From: Isoetes taiwanensis
Taxonomy: Eukaryota > Streptophyta > Lycopodiopsida > Isoetales > Isoetaceae
DNA length: 64,000 nucleotides
Assembly (NCBI GenBank): GCA_021234155.1
Contig: JAJEKV010000006.1
Location: forward strand, 10,013,003 to 10,077,002
Direction: 5' to 3'
Shown here in pieces: positions 32,547-42,553 of this stretch. Every line of letters begins with the position of its first letter. Positions within the stretch are counted from its first letter, which is position 1. The notes beneath the pieces are model-generated. The model was not told where the DNA came from. It ran no database searches and saw only the letters and a program-made list of their open reading frames with translations. Position numbers and translations under genes: made by a program.

Positions 32547-32711
32547 ATGGATTGTTCGCCTTCTTCTGTTCACCACATCGAGGCGATCAAGTGCTCAATG
32601 AGCTACAATGATCTTGTCGGTTGCCAAATAAGGGGCCACGAACATGTTGCTAGGATATCTGCGGAGTTAGGTGTTGTACCTGAATCAGTATCAGAAACCC
32701 AGTTGGAGTAA
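32547..32711 (+). CDS. small antisense ORF, unit 2
   Basis: A 54-aa ORF (ATG 32547, TAA 32709-32711) directly behind a TATA box. The first half shares HIxxIKCxMSYNDL with unit 1; the second half is unrelated to it and acidic. It may be a truncated or frameshifted relative of the 80-90 aa antisense proteins. Function unknown. Confidence 0.4.
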   Translation: MDCSPSSVHHIEAIKCSMSYNDLVGCQIRGHEHVARISAELGVVPESVSETQLE

Positions 32712-32760
32712 ATTCTGCCGCTCTGGCAAACAATTGTACACTGCTATTTCTATGGAATAT

Positions 32761-33267
32761 AATCTATAAGGGTTTGAATAATTGCACAATTTTGTGTTTT
32801 TTATTATTTTGAGTTTTGTTTCTTGTCTAAACTTTCGTTGCCGCGATCTTTGCTAGCACTTTCTAGGTTGATGGCCTTCTGCAGACCTCCTCTAGCTTAA
32901 GAATTCGAATCAAAAGAGGTAGCTAAACAGCTCAAAATGTTCACCGCCACGAGCTTCGCTATCACTTTCTTGTCTGTCATCCATATTTAGACCTGTATGG
33001 ACTTGTGATCTTCTATCTATGGGTGTAGCTAAGTAGCTTCAAATGTTCGCCGTCGCGATCCTGCTGATATTTTTACTCTTTCTAATGGACAGCTCTTACT
33101 CTGAAAGGAGCTTGGGATAGCCTTATAAATGTCGAATTCGGATACATCGCTGGTTGTGGGAGAAAATCATCAAAATAAACGACAACTTTTACTCTGTTGC
33201 AACGACATACGGAGTTTTATGGAGAACCAAGAACCTATTTCATACTAAACGAGAATTCCAAATTTCT
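32761..33267. other. AT-rich spacer in gypsy element
   Basis: No ORF in frame with neighbours. Contains two related segments with ATCTTTGCTAGCAC / AGCTTCGCTATCAC, a small degenerate repeat. Confidence 0.3.
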
Positions 33268-33630
33268 CTAATTAATTAATTCTTGCTTTAAATGCATATA
33301 AGTTTCCTTGATGATCGGAGTAGGTGGTTGCTGTCTAAATGTTAGCAATCCAGCATGCCATAGCATTCGAAGGGCTTGAGTATCTAACTTTGTCAAGCTA
33401 GAAGATCGATAACTTGGAAACAAAACTGGTAGTTTTTCGATGACAACCTGTAAACATTTGCAAATGCAATATTTAGCATATTGTGACACTTTCCACATAT
33501 TAGCTAGGAAAGTATTACTTGGTTCCCTGTTATTTTTAATATTTGAATAAACGTTTAACGGTTCCAGTAGATTGAAATTGTCTTTTCCAAGCCCGAAACT
33601 GTAACTGATATTTGGCTTTTTGTTGTTCAC
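33268..33630 (-). CDS. gypsy ORF segment after integrase
   Basis: A minus-strand frame (up to 120 aa) overlapping the end of the integrase frame by a frameshift near 33540-33630. It contains MWKVSQYAKYCICKCLQVVI and LRMLWHAGLLTFRQQP. No recognised domain. Either an extension of pol or the start of the accessory ORF that the antisense units now interrupt. Confidence 0.35.
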   Translation of the reverse strand: MNNKKPNISYSFGLGKDNFNLLEPLNVYSNIKNNREPSNTFLANMWKVSQYAKYCICKCLQVVIEKLPVLFPSYRSSSLTKLDTQALRMLWHAGLLTFRQQPPTPIIKETYMHLKQELIN

Positions 33631-34580
33631 TTAGTAATTTGGCATAAAGATACTTTGCCCTTAGAGAGCGAGTGCTGCCTTTTCCAAAACAGAAAAGTAT
33701 CTTGTGTAGAGGCCAAAACCCTATGTAGGACATGGCTTCCATGAAGTTTGCATGAGGATAAACTCTCATACACTTGTCATTCCACCAATGGCATGCTCGT
33801 GGTCCTGGTAGAGGTGTAAGAATTAAATGTAAGAGCATATTATGTGCTTTAGCATTATGTAGTTTGTTTTGAAACCCACGGCTAATAACTAGCTCTTGCC
33901 ATTCCCAGAGGTAGATAACTACTCGAGAAGGCCTAAGCTTCTTTAGTGGAGAGGCCACACTTACAGAAACTAAAGGCTTTTCCATGTATTTTTTTAATCT
34001 ACTGCCATTTACTAAAGATGGAAAATATTTTCCTTCTAAATCCAGCAATTGTATTGCCCCATTACTTTTTATCTCATGGACCATAAAAAGTCCCAACCAT
34101 CGTATCTTTAATTTTCCAGGATGTTGCTTATAACGAGAGTCATATAATAAACCTCTGTCACCTGGATTAAAGTATTTTTCTTTTGATGTCTTCCTGCTGT
34201 TCTTAGATGCCTCTTGAGCCCAGACAGCATGTTGACGTTTTTCATCTAAGGCCTCAAGCTGTAGCAATCTATGTTCTGCTGAATCATCCATTGACAAACG
34301 ATTTTGTATAGCAACCAGAATCTAGGAACTAGAAACTCAAAGGGCATGATTGCTTCTATCCCATATGTGAGTTGGAAAGGTGAGTGCCCTATGACAGTCT
34401 TATAAGATGCCCGATAAGCCCATAAGACAGCCGGTAGTTTTAATTCCCAATCTGAGCGCTTGGTTTCACATATTTTCTTCAAGACTGCAACAAGAATTTT
34501 ATTGGTCGATTCGGCTTGACCATTTGCTCTGGGATAGTAAGGAGTAGATTTCCTATGAATAATCATAAAGCTTTCTGTTA
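33536..34580 (-). pseudogene. pol: gypsy integrase, C-terminal half
   Basis: Minus strand: STPYYPRANGQAESTNKIL with the catalytic glutamate, then LPAVLWAYRASYKTVIGHSP and EAIMPFEFLVPR; a frameshift near 34300; then ALDEKRQHAVWAQEA, LLYDSRYKQHPGKLKIRWLG and LVNGSRLKKY, the GPY/F-like end. There is no chromodomain. About 150 further residues follow in frame (through WWNDKCMRVYPHANF and RAWKRQFQ), which pol proteins of this type usually lack, so a fused tail is possible. The upstream half continues right of the TRIM. Confidence 0.8.
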
Positions 34581-34585
34581 AGATT

Positions 34586-35038
34586 TGTAACGTTCCTAAC
34601 CGACATGCCCTTAACCAACTGGGCAAAACCGTCTAGACGTTTATGAGTAGTCGCTTCTACCCATTTATGCCGGTGTCTCGGGAACGACCCACAGGCACAT
34701 TCAAGGTTCGAATACTCGAGCGGTCTACCATGGGCCCGTTACAGTCTCTCTCACTAGAACTATGCTCGTCCTCGAGCATCCGAGGCTATACCATGTCACA
34801 ATGATTACCAAGTCTTTGCAAATTACCCATGCATATAGGCACCATGGAGACTCGAACTCGAGACCTGCTCTGATACCAACTGTAACGTTCCTAACCGACA
34901 TGCCCTTAACCAACTGGGCAAAACCGTCTAGACGTCTATGAGTAGTCGCTTCTACCCATTTATGCCGGTGTCTCGGGAACGACCCACAGGCACATTCAAG
35001 GTTCGAATACTCGAGCGGTCTACCATGGGCCCGTTACA
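34586..35038 (-). mobile_element. TRIM element, copy 2 (intact)
   Basis: A complete 453-bp TRIM: LTRs 34586-34743 and 34881-35038, both 158 bp and nearly identical, start TGTAACGTTCC and end GGGCCCGTTACA. The 137-bp interior has the minus-oriented primer site GCTCTGATACCA (34867-34878) and a minus-strand purine tract next to the left LTR. AGATT is duplicated on both sides (34581-34585, 35039-35043). Orientation and ends match copy 1 and the large-LTR element. Insertion split the integrase gene of the gypsy element. On the minus strand, tRNA-like A and B box motifs span the LTR, primer site and interior. Confidence 0.92.
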
Positions 35039-35043
35039 AGATT

Positions 35044-35380
35044 TGAATAGTTTCATTAAGAAAATGTACTCCCCTGTCGCTTACTAGTTTCAAAGGACAT
35101 CCAAACCTTGTGATAATCTGCTGGTATAGTACTTTTGCAACACTTAAAGCAGTATTATCTTTTAGAGAGCGAGCTTCTGCCCACTTTGTATTATAGTCTG
35201 TTAATACCAAAACATATTATGCTTTCGTTCTAGCTGCAGGAGGTTGGATTGGACCCACAAAATCCATGCCCCACTTTTAAAATGGACCTAGAGGAAGAAT
35301 TGGTGTGAGAGGCATGTAGTTTCTTTCTCCTGGTTTTCCCATGCGTTGGCAGATGTCACATGTCCTTGCTTCTTTTAGAC
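35044..35380 (-). pseudogene. pol: gypsy integrase, N-terminal core
   Basis: Minus strand: CLKEARTCDICQRMGKPGER (the CC half of the zinc-binding site), then a stop before KWGMDFVGPIQPP with the first catalytic aspartate, a second stop before YVLVLTDYNTKWAEA, and LVSDRGVHFLNET with the second aspartate. It joins the segment left of the TRIM across the AGATT duplication and the segment right of 39015 across the tandem insertion. Confidence 0.85.
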
Positions 35381-35544
35381 AATAGGCATTGATCCGAGCC
35401 ATCGGATCGTCATTCTGGGAATGGACGAGCAGCTATATATGCACTATTCATTCTTGTGTTTGGTTATCGGCGTCTTCTCACAGCAGCGTCTCTTCTTTGC
35501 CCATTGCTTCCCTTGGCTCTATCCATCCTCCTTTATTCCCTTTG

Positions 35545-35645
35545 AGATTGCTCTTTCTCTTTTCCTTTATAGATTGCTCTTCCTCTTTCTTCCCTTTTAG
35601 ATTGCTCTTCCTCTTTCCTTCCCTTTTCGCTTGCTCTTTCTCATG
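35545..35645 (+). repeat. pyrimidine-rich tandem repeat in E1
   Basis: Units of about 30 bp built on AGATTGCTCTTCCTCTTTC repeat three to four times. Confidence 0.7.
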
Positions 35646-35699
35646 GTTTCTTGAAAGAAATTTTGCTTTGCATGCTATGCAGAGGATTCACAACCTGAG

Positions 35700-36510
35700 G
35701 CGTGATTTATTCTTTCTTCGCACAATTTCTTCATGAATGATGGCTGATTTGTGCATGTCAATTGAAGGAGTCACTTTTCTTGCATGCATCTCTAGTCCAG
35801 ATTGCTTTTTTCGGATGGAACTCCTCGATTGTTTTCGTATTTTGTGCAGATAGCAGACGGTGGATTTCCTCACAGGGACACCAATGGTTTAAAGGCGGCC
35901 CTGGTCTCTTTCTTTGCAGTATTTTGTTGCATGTAGGGCGGATTCATCACAATCGAATCAATTCATAGAGATTTGAGCAGCTCCGGCATCTGAGAAGTCT
36001 TCATCTTGCTTTGCCCGTTTTCTATGCATTTTGCAGGCGTGATTCAGTCTTCCTTAGCACACTTGCCTCGTGCATGCTGGCTGATCTATGCATGTCAATT
36101 GAAGGAGTAACGTTCAGATTGCTTTTTTCGGATGGAACTCCTCGATTGTTTTTGTATTTTGTGCAGATAGCAGATGGTTGATTTCCTCACAGGGACACCA
36201 ATGGTTTAAAGGCAGCCCTAGTCTCTTTCTTTGCAGTATTTTGTTGCATGCAGGGCGGATTCATCAGAATCGATTCAACTCATACAGATTTGGGCAGCTC
36301 CGGCATCTGAGAAGTCTTCATCTTGCTTTGCTCGTTTTCTATGCATTTTGCAGGCGTGATTCAGTCTTCCTTAGCACAATTTCCTCGTGCATGTTGGCTG
36401 ATTTATTCATGTCAATTGAAGGAGTAACGTTTCTCGCATGCGTCTCTGGTTCAGGTTGTTTTTTGAGATGGAATCCTTCGATTGCTTTTTGTATTTTGCA
36501 CAGATAACAA
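35700..36510 (+). repeat. 0.32-kb tandem repeat in E1
   Basis: Units starting GCGTGATT at about 35700, 36037 and 36354 share CATGTCAATTGAAGGAGT, TTTTTTCGGATGGAACTCC, CCTCACAGGGACACCAATGG and GCAGCTCCGGCATCTGAG. Two full copies and a partial third. Confidence 0.85.
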
Positions 36511-38113
36511 CCGGTTGACGTGTTAAGGTGTAGGTTTGTCATCTTATGGATGAGGGTTCGAGCCAGTGTACTGTCAATCCATTTTGGTTTTAGCTTTAGT
36601 TTATTCCTGCTAACCCATCTTGTTTTTAGCTTTAGTTGGTTGAGTTTAATATTCCCGGTAACGTATGCTTCTTATCTTGTAGTCATCGTACAGACTTCGC
36701 TTTCGCGGGCGGCGGGCCTCATCTCGTCTACTTATGTTGTTATCCTCTCATAATAGATAGCTTTAACTGGGCTCCTCTTGCCAACTTATATTTTTTATCC
36801 TCATATTAGAACAAGCTTGACCGCTGCCAATTCAATGAGTCGTGGTTTTTAACCCAATCATATGTGCTTGCCCTCTTTATCCATTTTTGCTATGCCTTTG
36901 ACCTCAACCTCGTCTTTAAACTCGATCTCCACTCAGTCCCTCTCATACTGTTGTTTTCTTTTCATTTGTTGGAGTTAACTTGTTGTATTCTCTGGGCATT
37001 TCCTTCCTTGTTGCATGGCACATATTGTCGTGCTTCAAAAATTGATTTGTATGATTTTTTTGTGCATTATTATGGTGGACCATCATTGTGCACATAGGAG
37101 ATAAATTGTTGTTGCTAGATTAATGGCGGTTTTTCTTTTTGGGACTTGTATTGTGATTAGAACACCCCATTCTTCTTCTATAGACTCATCTGTCATTTCT
37201 TGGAGGTTTTATCTTCTTTCATCTTCTAGTTAGAAAATGAGCTCAAGGTTGGCTTTGTTAATGTTTCCACTAACACTCCCCTTGGTCTATTGCCATTACC
37301 TTAGGGATGGAACCTTTGCAACCTCAAACCCCATTGTTGTAGTTTTGCCACTGTGTTCTTCAATGCACTTGTATCTAGAACAACTTGCTTCCCAAGGGTT
37401 TTTTTTTCGCCATGCAGCTGCCTTTACCCCTATGCCTCACTAACAATACATTACCGCTCCTTATCTTCACCATTAGTTTGTCAACATGCCATATCTACCT
37501 ATAACCAGCTATCATTTCCTTAACTTACACTTATTCATTTGTCAATATTCACTTGAACCTTTTCTTTTACCGAGTCCCTTTGGTTGGCTGGTTCAATTGT
37601 GTCTAGATACATGCATGTGGGTATCTTTCTAATTTTTTTGAAAAGTTTTTATTCTATTGATATTGGCTATTTATCTTGAAGTTTGAACTCACTATTCTCG
37701 ACTATATAGGGATATATGTCCTAGGTTTTCTAGATTGAGTTTCATATAGTTTGGAGCTTCGTTGGTTAATAGGGTCTCAAACCTATTTCCTTCCATGTAT
37801 TCAAGGGTTCTTTGACAAATACTGTAGATATATTTGCAGTTGCCTTTACAAAATCCATCGTCTAAGGTTCCATTCCACACAATTTGTTTTTGTTCATTCT
37901 ATTTTTCAACTAGCATTGGGATGCGATTTTGCAATAGTTATTTCTTGGATCACTTCATTCATCATGGCAGTCGTCGTCTTCTGACTTTTCCTATGTCATT
38001 TGGCTCTAACTCAATGTCTTGATGTTTCTCCTCAGCAGGGCTGATATAAAGGAAGTTCTCTGGATGTCGGCCAGTTTTTGTGTTCTTTGCGAGTCCCTTA
38101 CCAGAATAGGCAT

Positions 38114-39015
38114 CGATCCGAGCCATCGGATCGGTATTCTGGGAAGGGATGAGCAGCTATATATGCACTATTCATTCTTGTGTTTGGTTATCGGTGTCTT
38201 CTCACAGCAGCGTCTCTTCCTTGCCCATTGCTTCCCTCCCTACCCGCCCTTTTTAGCTAGTTTTGAGTTTGTTTCATGTTCATGTTTATTTCCTTTTCGA
38301 TACTAACTCCATTAATCCTCCACTCATTGAGTGTTGCTATGGTGATTATTGTCGTCTATTTTTATATATTTTTGTTCAGTACTGACCACCCATTGGGTGA
38401 TGCTTTTTTCCACCCGATGGGTGATGCAAATTATTTTCCACCCACTGGGTGATGCTCTATATATTTTACCACCCGTTGGGTGATGCTAGATGATTTCCAC
38501 CTGTTGGTTATGCTATCTTTTTTCCACCTCTCGGTGATGCTTTCTGTTTCTCTATATGTTTGTTTACGGTTTCTAACGTCTAATGGGTGTTTTTGCTTTC
38601 TGGAAACTATTTTCATAGGGCTGACTCGCCTGCCATGGTTGTACCTATTTTCTTAACATTTAACGGGTACTTTCTAGGCATTTCTCCCCTTTTCCAGGTT
38701 TCACACATTCCATGGCGTTGATGCGCATTTGGACTGGCTTAACGATTTCCTACCTTGCTCTTCAAGGCATCCTCGAGGCCGTTGTCGACTATTTCTCATT
38801 AGGGTTTTCCTCGAAAACCCGAAAGGGCAGGGTTTTTTATCCCGATGAGAAGTTGTCGCCATTGTCCTCTCTCTTGCCTTTGCATATTTTCTTATTTCAT
38901 TATGGGGTAGCTAGACATTGTTCCTATGGTCAGCTCCCCATTCAGATTTTACCACCCATTGTATACTGCTGCTGTGATGAATGACAAGCCTATCTATTTG
39001 CGAGTCCCTTACCAG
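38114..39015. mobile_element. unclassified insertion E2 in integrase
   Basis: 0.9 kb directly right of E1, starting GATCCGAGCCATCGGATC at 38115 and ending TTGCGAGTCCCTTACCAG at 39015. The first 130 bp match E1; the remainder does not, apart from the end. The gypsy integrase resumes immediately to the right. Confidence 0.5.
38386..38540 (+). repeat. hairpin minisatellite in E2
   Basis: Six units, starting at 38386, 38410, 38438, 38469, 38497 and 38524, share CCACCCnnTGGGTGATGC. CACCC-N3-GGGTG in the first four units is an inverted repeat; the last two are degenerate. Confidence 0.85.
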
Positions 39016-39187
39016 AATCTGCAAATATTGTTGGCCACCATAGACCGGATTGAAGAATTTTTCTTGTTGTTATTTCTGCAGCAAAATGACCGCCACTTAG
39101 ACCTTGGTGTGCTTCCTTAATAATCCGTTGCATCTCGTGTGGTAAGACACATCTGTGCAGGACATCGTTTATACAATTGACCTGCAA
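38990..39187 (-). pseudogene. pol: gypsy integrase, zinc-binding start
   Basis: Minus-strand HEMQRIIKEAHQGLSGGHFA, TTRKILQSGLWWPTIFAD gives the HH half of the integrase zinc-binding region. The true gypsy sequence ends at about 39016; the left part of the frame reads into E2. Confidence 0.8.
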
Positions 39188-40026
39188 TTATACTGAATTT
39201 GGCCGCTCTTTTAATGAAATTTTTGTGTTCTTTAGCAGTAAACTTTGATGGTAGCTCCCCGGTAGATAAATATTCCACAATTCCCTTATACCAGGGAGGT
39301 GTAACAACAACCCGAAAGAGATTAACATCTGGTAATTCATCATTAATTCCTGTAGGCAACTCACCATTTGTTAATCGAGACAAATGATCAGGAATAGTAT
39401 GGGCACTACATGGCTTGAGTACAATTTTGAAATTAAACTCTTGAAGAATCAATAGCCAACGGGTAATCCGACCTGTGACACAGGGTTTATTAATCAAATA
39501 CAAGAGAGCTTGGTGGTCAACATAGAAATAGAAAAAGTTTCCAAGCAAGTGTCGGAACTTTTGGACAGCAAAGACCATTGCTAGTCCCTCTCTTTCTGTT
39601 GTGCTATAATTCATCTCTGCATGATTTAACTGTTTACTAGCGAAATGAATAGGACGGTCCACTTTTGAATCCACTTCTTGGGCTAATACTGCTCCAATTG
39701 CAACTTTTGATGCATCCACATGAACGTGAAGCTGTGAGTGTATAGGTGCAGCAATCATGATAGCTTTTATTTTCTCAAATGCATTCTGACATTGAGTTGT
39801 CCACTGAAAGTTATTTTTTGGACTAACTAACTCATTAAGAGGTGCTGCAATTTTAGCCTATCCATGGCAGAACTTCCTGTAGTAATTAGCTTTACCCATA
39901 AATCTCTTAACTTGTGTAATGTTTGTGGGCGGTGGCATCTCTCTAATGGCTTGAATCTTACTAGGATCAGTAAGTAGTCCTTCCTTGCAGACAATGTGAC
40001 CTAACAAGATCCCATTGTCTAGTAGG
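39117..40026 (-). pseudogene. pol: gypsy RT connection and RNase H
   Basis: Minus strand: LLDNGILLGHIVCKEGLLTD and VKRFMGKANYYRKFCHG, a stop near 39859, then QLHVHVDASKVAIGAVLAQE, NYSTTEREGLAMVFAVQKFR and FYVDHQALLYLINKP of RNase H, and IPDHLSRL at its end. The right edge abuts the (GGAA)n insertion at 40027; the left edge continues into integrase. RNase H catalytic aspartates are present in this part. Confidence 0.85.
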
Positions 40027-40064
40027 AAGGAAGGAAGGAAGGAAGGAAGGAAGGAAGGAAGGAA
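40027..40064 (-). repeat. (TTCC)n tail
   Basis: About nine perfect GGAA units on the plus strand at the 3' end of the retroposon. Confidence 0.95.
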
Positions 40065-40311
40065 GAAATTTTTAACGTCCGCGGAACCCAATCGGGTTAT
40101 GGGACCCAATACAAAAGAGAGGGCAAAAGCCCAGACTGAAACTCGGGGACCAAGCCCCGTGACCAAACCAAAAAGGCCAAAGCCAAAATCAAACGTGGGG
40201 ACTAGCCCCAGTACAGAGAACTCGAGGGACTATGCCCCGTAGCAAATCATAATACTAGAATAAAACAACACCAATGGGCATAAGCCCAAGCAGATCTCAG
40301 AGTCAAATCAG

Positions 40312-41171
40312 CTACACAGACACTGCCCATGGATCAAGTGGCCAGTGATCCCGAATGACAGCCTGGCCACCTCTATACACAGCCCACTTCCGGTGCAGAC
40401 GAGCCTCGCGGACTCGACATAATTCATCCTTCCGTCGGCAGAGCTGTGCTGGGGTAAGGTCTTCCTGGACGGAGAAGGGGGTCCCTTGCAAGTGATTGCC
40501 ATGGCGGAGGATGTGCAGCCTGGATAAAGCATCCCTGAAACTGACTAGCAAATGACGGGGTCGGTCAGGCCGTGCTGCTCCAACTCGACGAGCCGAGAGA
40601 ATGCCATCTGCCTGCACATGCATCACCTCCAAAAAAGCGGGTCACCTCAAGTTGCCCGGTGTGGCTTGCTTCCTCTAAACCCCACAATGCGAGGTTCGGG
40701 GGCTAACGGGTGCGCCGTGGGCTGGTCGGCCCAGCGGGACATGCGGTGGGCAAACAACCCTCGGACGACGGCCATGTGGGCGCAGGTGTGGTATCATCGG
40801 CCTGGGACGTAGCATCCACATGCTCGAGGTTTTAACCCCGGGGGAGGTGCGGGTGTAGTACTGCCGATTCGCGATGAATCAGCTCCCGCCCGTAGCGGCA
40901 TCTCTAGAAGCTGGACCCAGCTTCCCAAGGGCAACTGAGCCGATGTGCCTGTGAGTGTGTCTGTCGATTGGATCGTACGGATCCCAACCAACAAATCTGG
41001 AGGCAAACAATGGATCAGAGCATCCATCCTAGTCAAGGCTGCAGCCAAAGATGGTTCCGAGCGGGCCGGGTCCGTGTCAGGGGGGTGTGTCACGGGTGCC
41101 CGGTATAGATAGGGGCCGAGGCCCGAATGATGGAGTCGCCTCGAAGATAAAGGCGCAATTGCGGGGGTCAT
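40312..41171 (-). pseudogene. LINE ORF1-like protein, decayed
   Basis: Minus strand in two frames. The right frame (41171-40794) is Pro/Ala-rich. The left frame (40632-40312) contains RPRHLLVSFRDALSRLHILR, GTPFSVQEDLTPAQLCRRKD and RKWAVYRGGQAVIRDHW. The pattern (a strand-rich motif, GTPF, EDLTPxxL, a basic helix, WAVYRGGxAVI) resembles the C-terminal domain of L1 ORF1 proteins (Transposase_22 type), which bind RNA as chaperones. This is a pattern judgement without alignment. Confidence 0.45.
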
Positions 41172-41837
41172 AGGGCCTATTCAAGACCGGCTCCGCAGCC
41201 TAACAAGGTTCTTTTCTTTTACGGGTCTCCTCGCCATGCGTTTGATCCGGCGAGCCATTCAAAGCAACAAGAGGATGGGCGAAAGCGAGAACAAAAGGGA
41301 AAGCGTAACGTAAGTATATCCAAAGGGCGAAGACAAAGAAAGCAGAGTCAATCCCAAACCTGGTGTGAAGCAAAGCCAATAAGCGGGGCAAGGGATGAAC
41401 TAGCCAAAGCAAAAAGTGAATCCCAAACCTGTGCAGGCCGGGCTAAATCGATGCCTGGCAAGCCGTGCTCCGGCCGATCCACTGCAAAATAGAGCAACAA
41501 AGAAAAAAGGAAGGAGCAGATCGACCCGGTGGTTCTTGCCTTCTTGCGAATCTTGATGCAGAATTGGGCCCTGCGATGTTCTGGATCCTTATCTCTTGAT
41601 GCTAGGTTAATCGGCCAGCCATGGTTGCTGTGTGCGATCTGGTTGCTGGTGTTTGGGGCAAAGCTTCAACAATCCATGCTGGCCGGAGCTGTGATCTGTG
41701 TTGCAACCCCTGACAACATGCAGAAGCGAAATCAATCCAATCCTATTTGCTGGTTCATGCTTTCCCCCTGGCCGTTCTACATGGGGTCGCTCCTCCGGCC
41801 TCTGGCGCTAGGCGGTGGCGTGGGAGGGTAATTCTAG

Positions 41838-42336
41838 GGAAGACACATTTTTTTGGATTTAAAGAAACGCCATACTTCCTATACCTATTAAAGCATTGCT
41901 GAAGCTTTTCTATATAATCATTGTAATTGCTGAAAACAGTAAAGTCATCTAAAAAGACTTCCATAAAATTTCCGATATAGCCTTTAAAAACCATTAACAT
42001 AATCCTTTGGAATAATGATGGTGCATTGCTTAAACCAAAAGGCATTACTCTGTAGGCATAAGTGCCAAATTGGTTGATAAATGTAGTCTTTAGTTGATTT
42101 TCTGGATGAATTCGGATCTGGTTATAGCCGTTAAACCCATCCATGAAAGAGTAGCACTCATTTCCTGCCACTTTTTCTAGTACCTGATCAGTGAAGGGCA
42201 AGAGAAAGTGGTCCTTCTCCGTGGCATCATTTAATCTTCTAAAGTCCACACAGACCCTTAACTTTCCATTTTTCTTCTTTAGTATTATAATGAGAGAAAC
42301 CCACTCACTTGTTTCAACCTCATAGATGAAACCCAC
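41838..42336 (-). pseudogene. pol: gypsy reverse transcriptase, N-terminal half
   Basis: Minus strand: GFIYEVETSEWVSLIIILKK, LRVCVDFRRLNDATEKDHFL, ECYSFMDGFNGYNQIRIHPE, YRVMPFGLSNAPSLFQRIM and the catalytic VFLDDF, then GVSLNPKKCVF where the retroposon interrupts. The active-site aspartate pair is intact. The frame continues right of 42336 after a stop. Confidence 0.88.
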
Positions 42337-42553
42337 CTGTAATAACTTTTAAATTTCTTCTTGCACACTTTCAGCATAATTAGGGTTCATTCTGTATGCC
42401 CTTTGGTAGACAGGCCGAGCATCAGGAAGCAAAGAAATTCGCATCAAACATAAATTTGGATCAATACCTCGTAAATCATTGTAACTCCATGCAAAGATGT
42501 CTTTATATTCCATTAATAACTTTATAGCTGCTTCACGAATTCCTGGTGGAATA
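42337..42553 (-). other. gypsy protease-RT linker
   Basis: Decayed link between protease and RT, with remnants of the region before the RT domain; contains at least one stop. Confidence 0.4.

Larger units (their letters stand above)
32309..32760 (+). repeat. antisense unit 2 of a 638-bp tandem pair
   Basis: Second copy of the unit starting at 31671. It has an intact ATG but diverges from unit 1 in the second half of the ORF. The right border is uncertain. Confidence 0.75.
35390..38104. mobile_element. unclassified insertion E1 in integrase
   Basis: 2.7 kb flanked by AATAGGCAT on both sides (35381-35389, 38105-38113). The left end starts GATCCGAGCCATCGGATC, a perfect 7-bp stem with a 4-nt loop; about 140 bp of the left end and 19 bp of the right end (TTGCGAGTCCCTTACCAG) recur in E2. 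The interior differs and carries its own tandem repeats. No transposase. Shared ends, terminal hairpin, internal minisatellites and tandem placement recall Helitron/Helentron derivatives, but the canonical ends are not seen. Confidence 0.5.
40027..41837 (-). mobile_element. ORF1-only LINE-like retroposon with (TTCC)n tail
   Basis: Inserted in the RT gene: joining the outer sequence restores CVFLLDNG in frame. Read on the minus strand it has a GC-rich 5' region, a decayed ORF, a 3' region and a (TTCC)n tail at its left end (40027-40064), the structure of a target-primed retroposon. The target sequence itself ends CTTCC, so target duplication and tail merge. No endonuclease or RT is encoded. 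Confidence 0.65.

Noticed and set aside
36515-36556. GGTTCGAGCC as a B box of a tRNA gene
   Set aside because: No A box at proper spacing and no foldable acceptor or anticodon arm.
38386-38540. CRISPR-like array of short palindromic repeats
   Set aside because: Repeats of 18 bp with 6-13 bp spacers, degenerate and within a transposon; no cas context is possible here.
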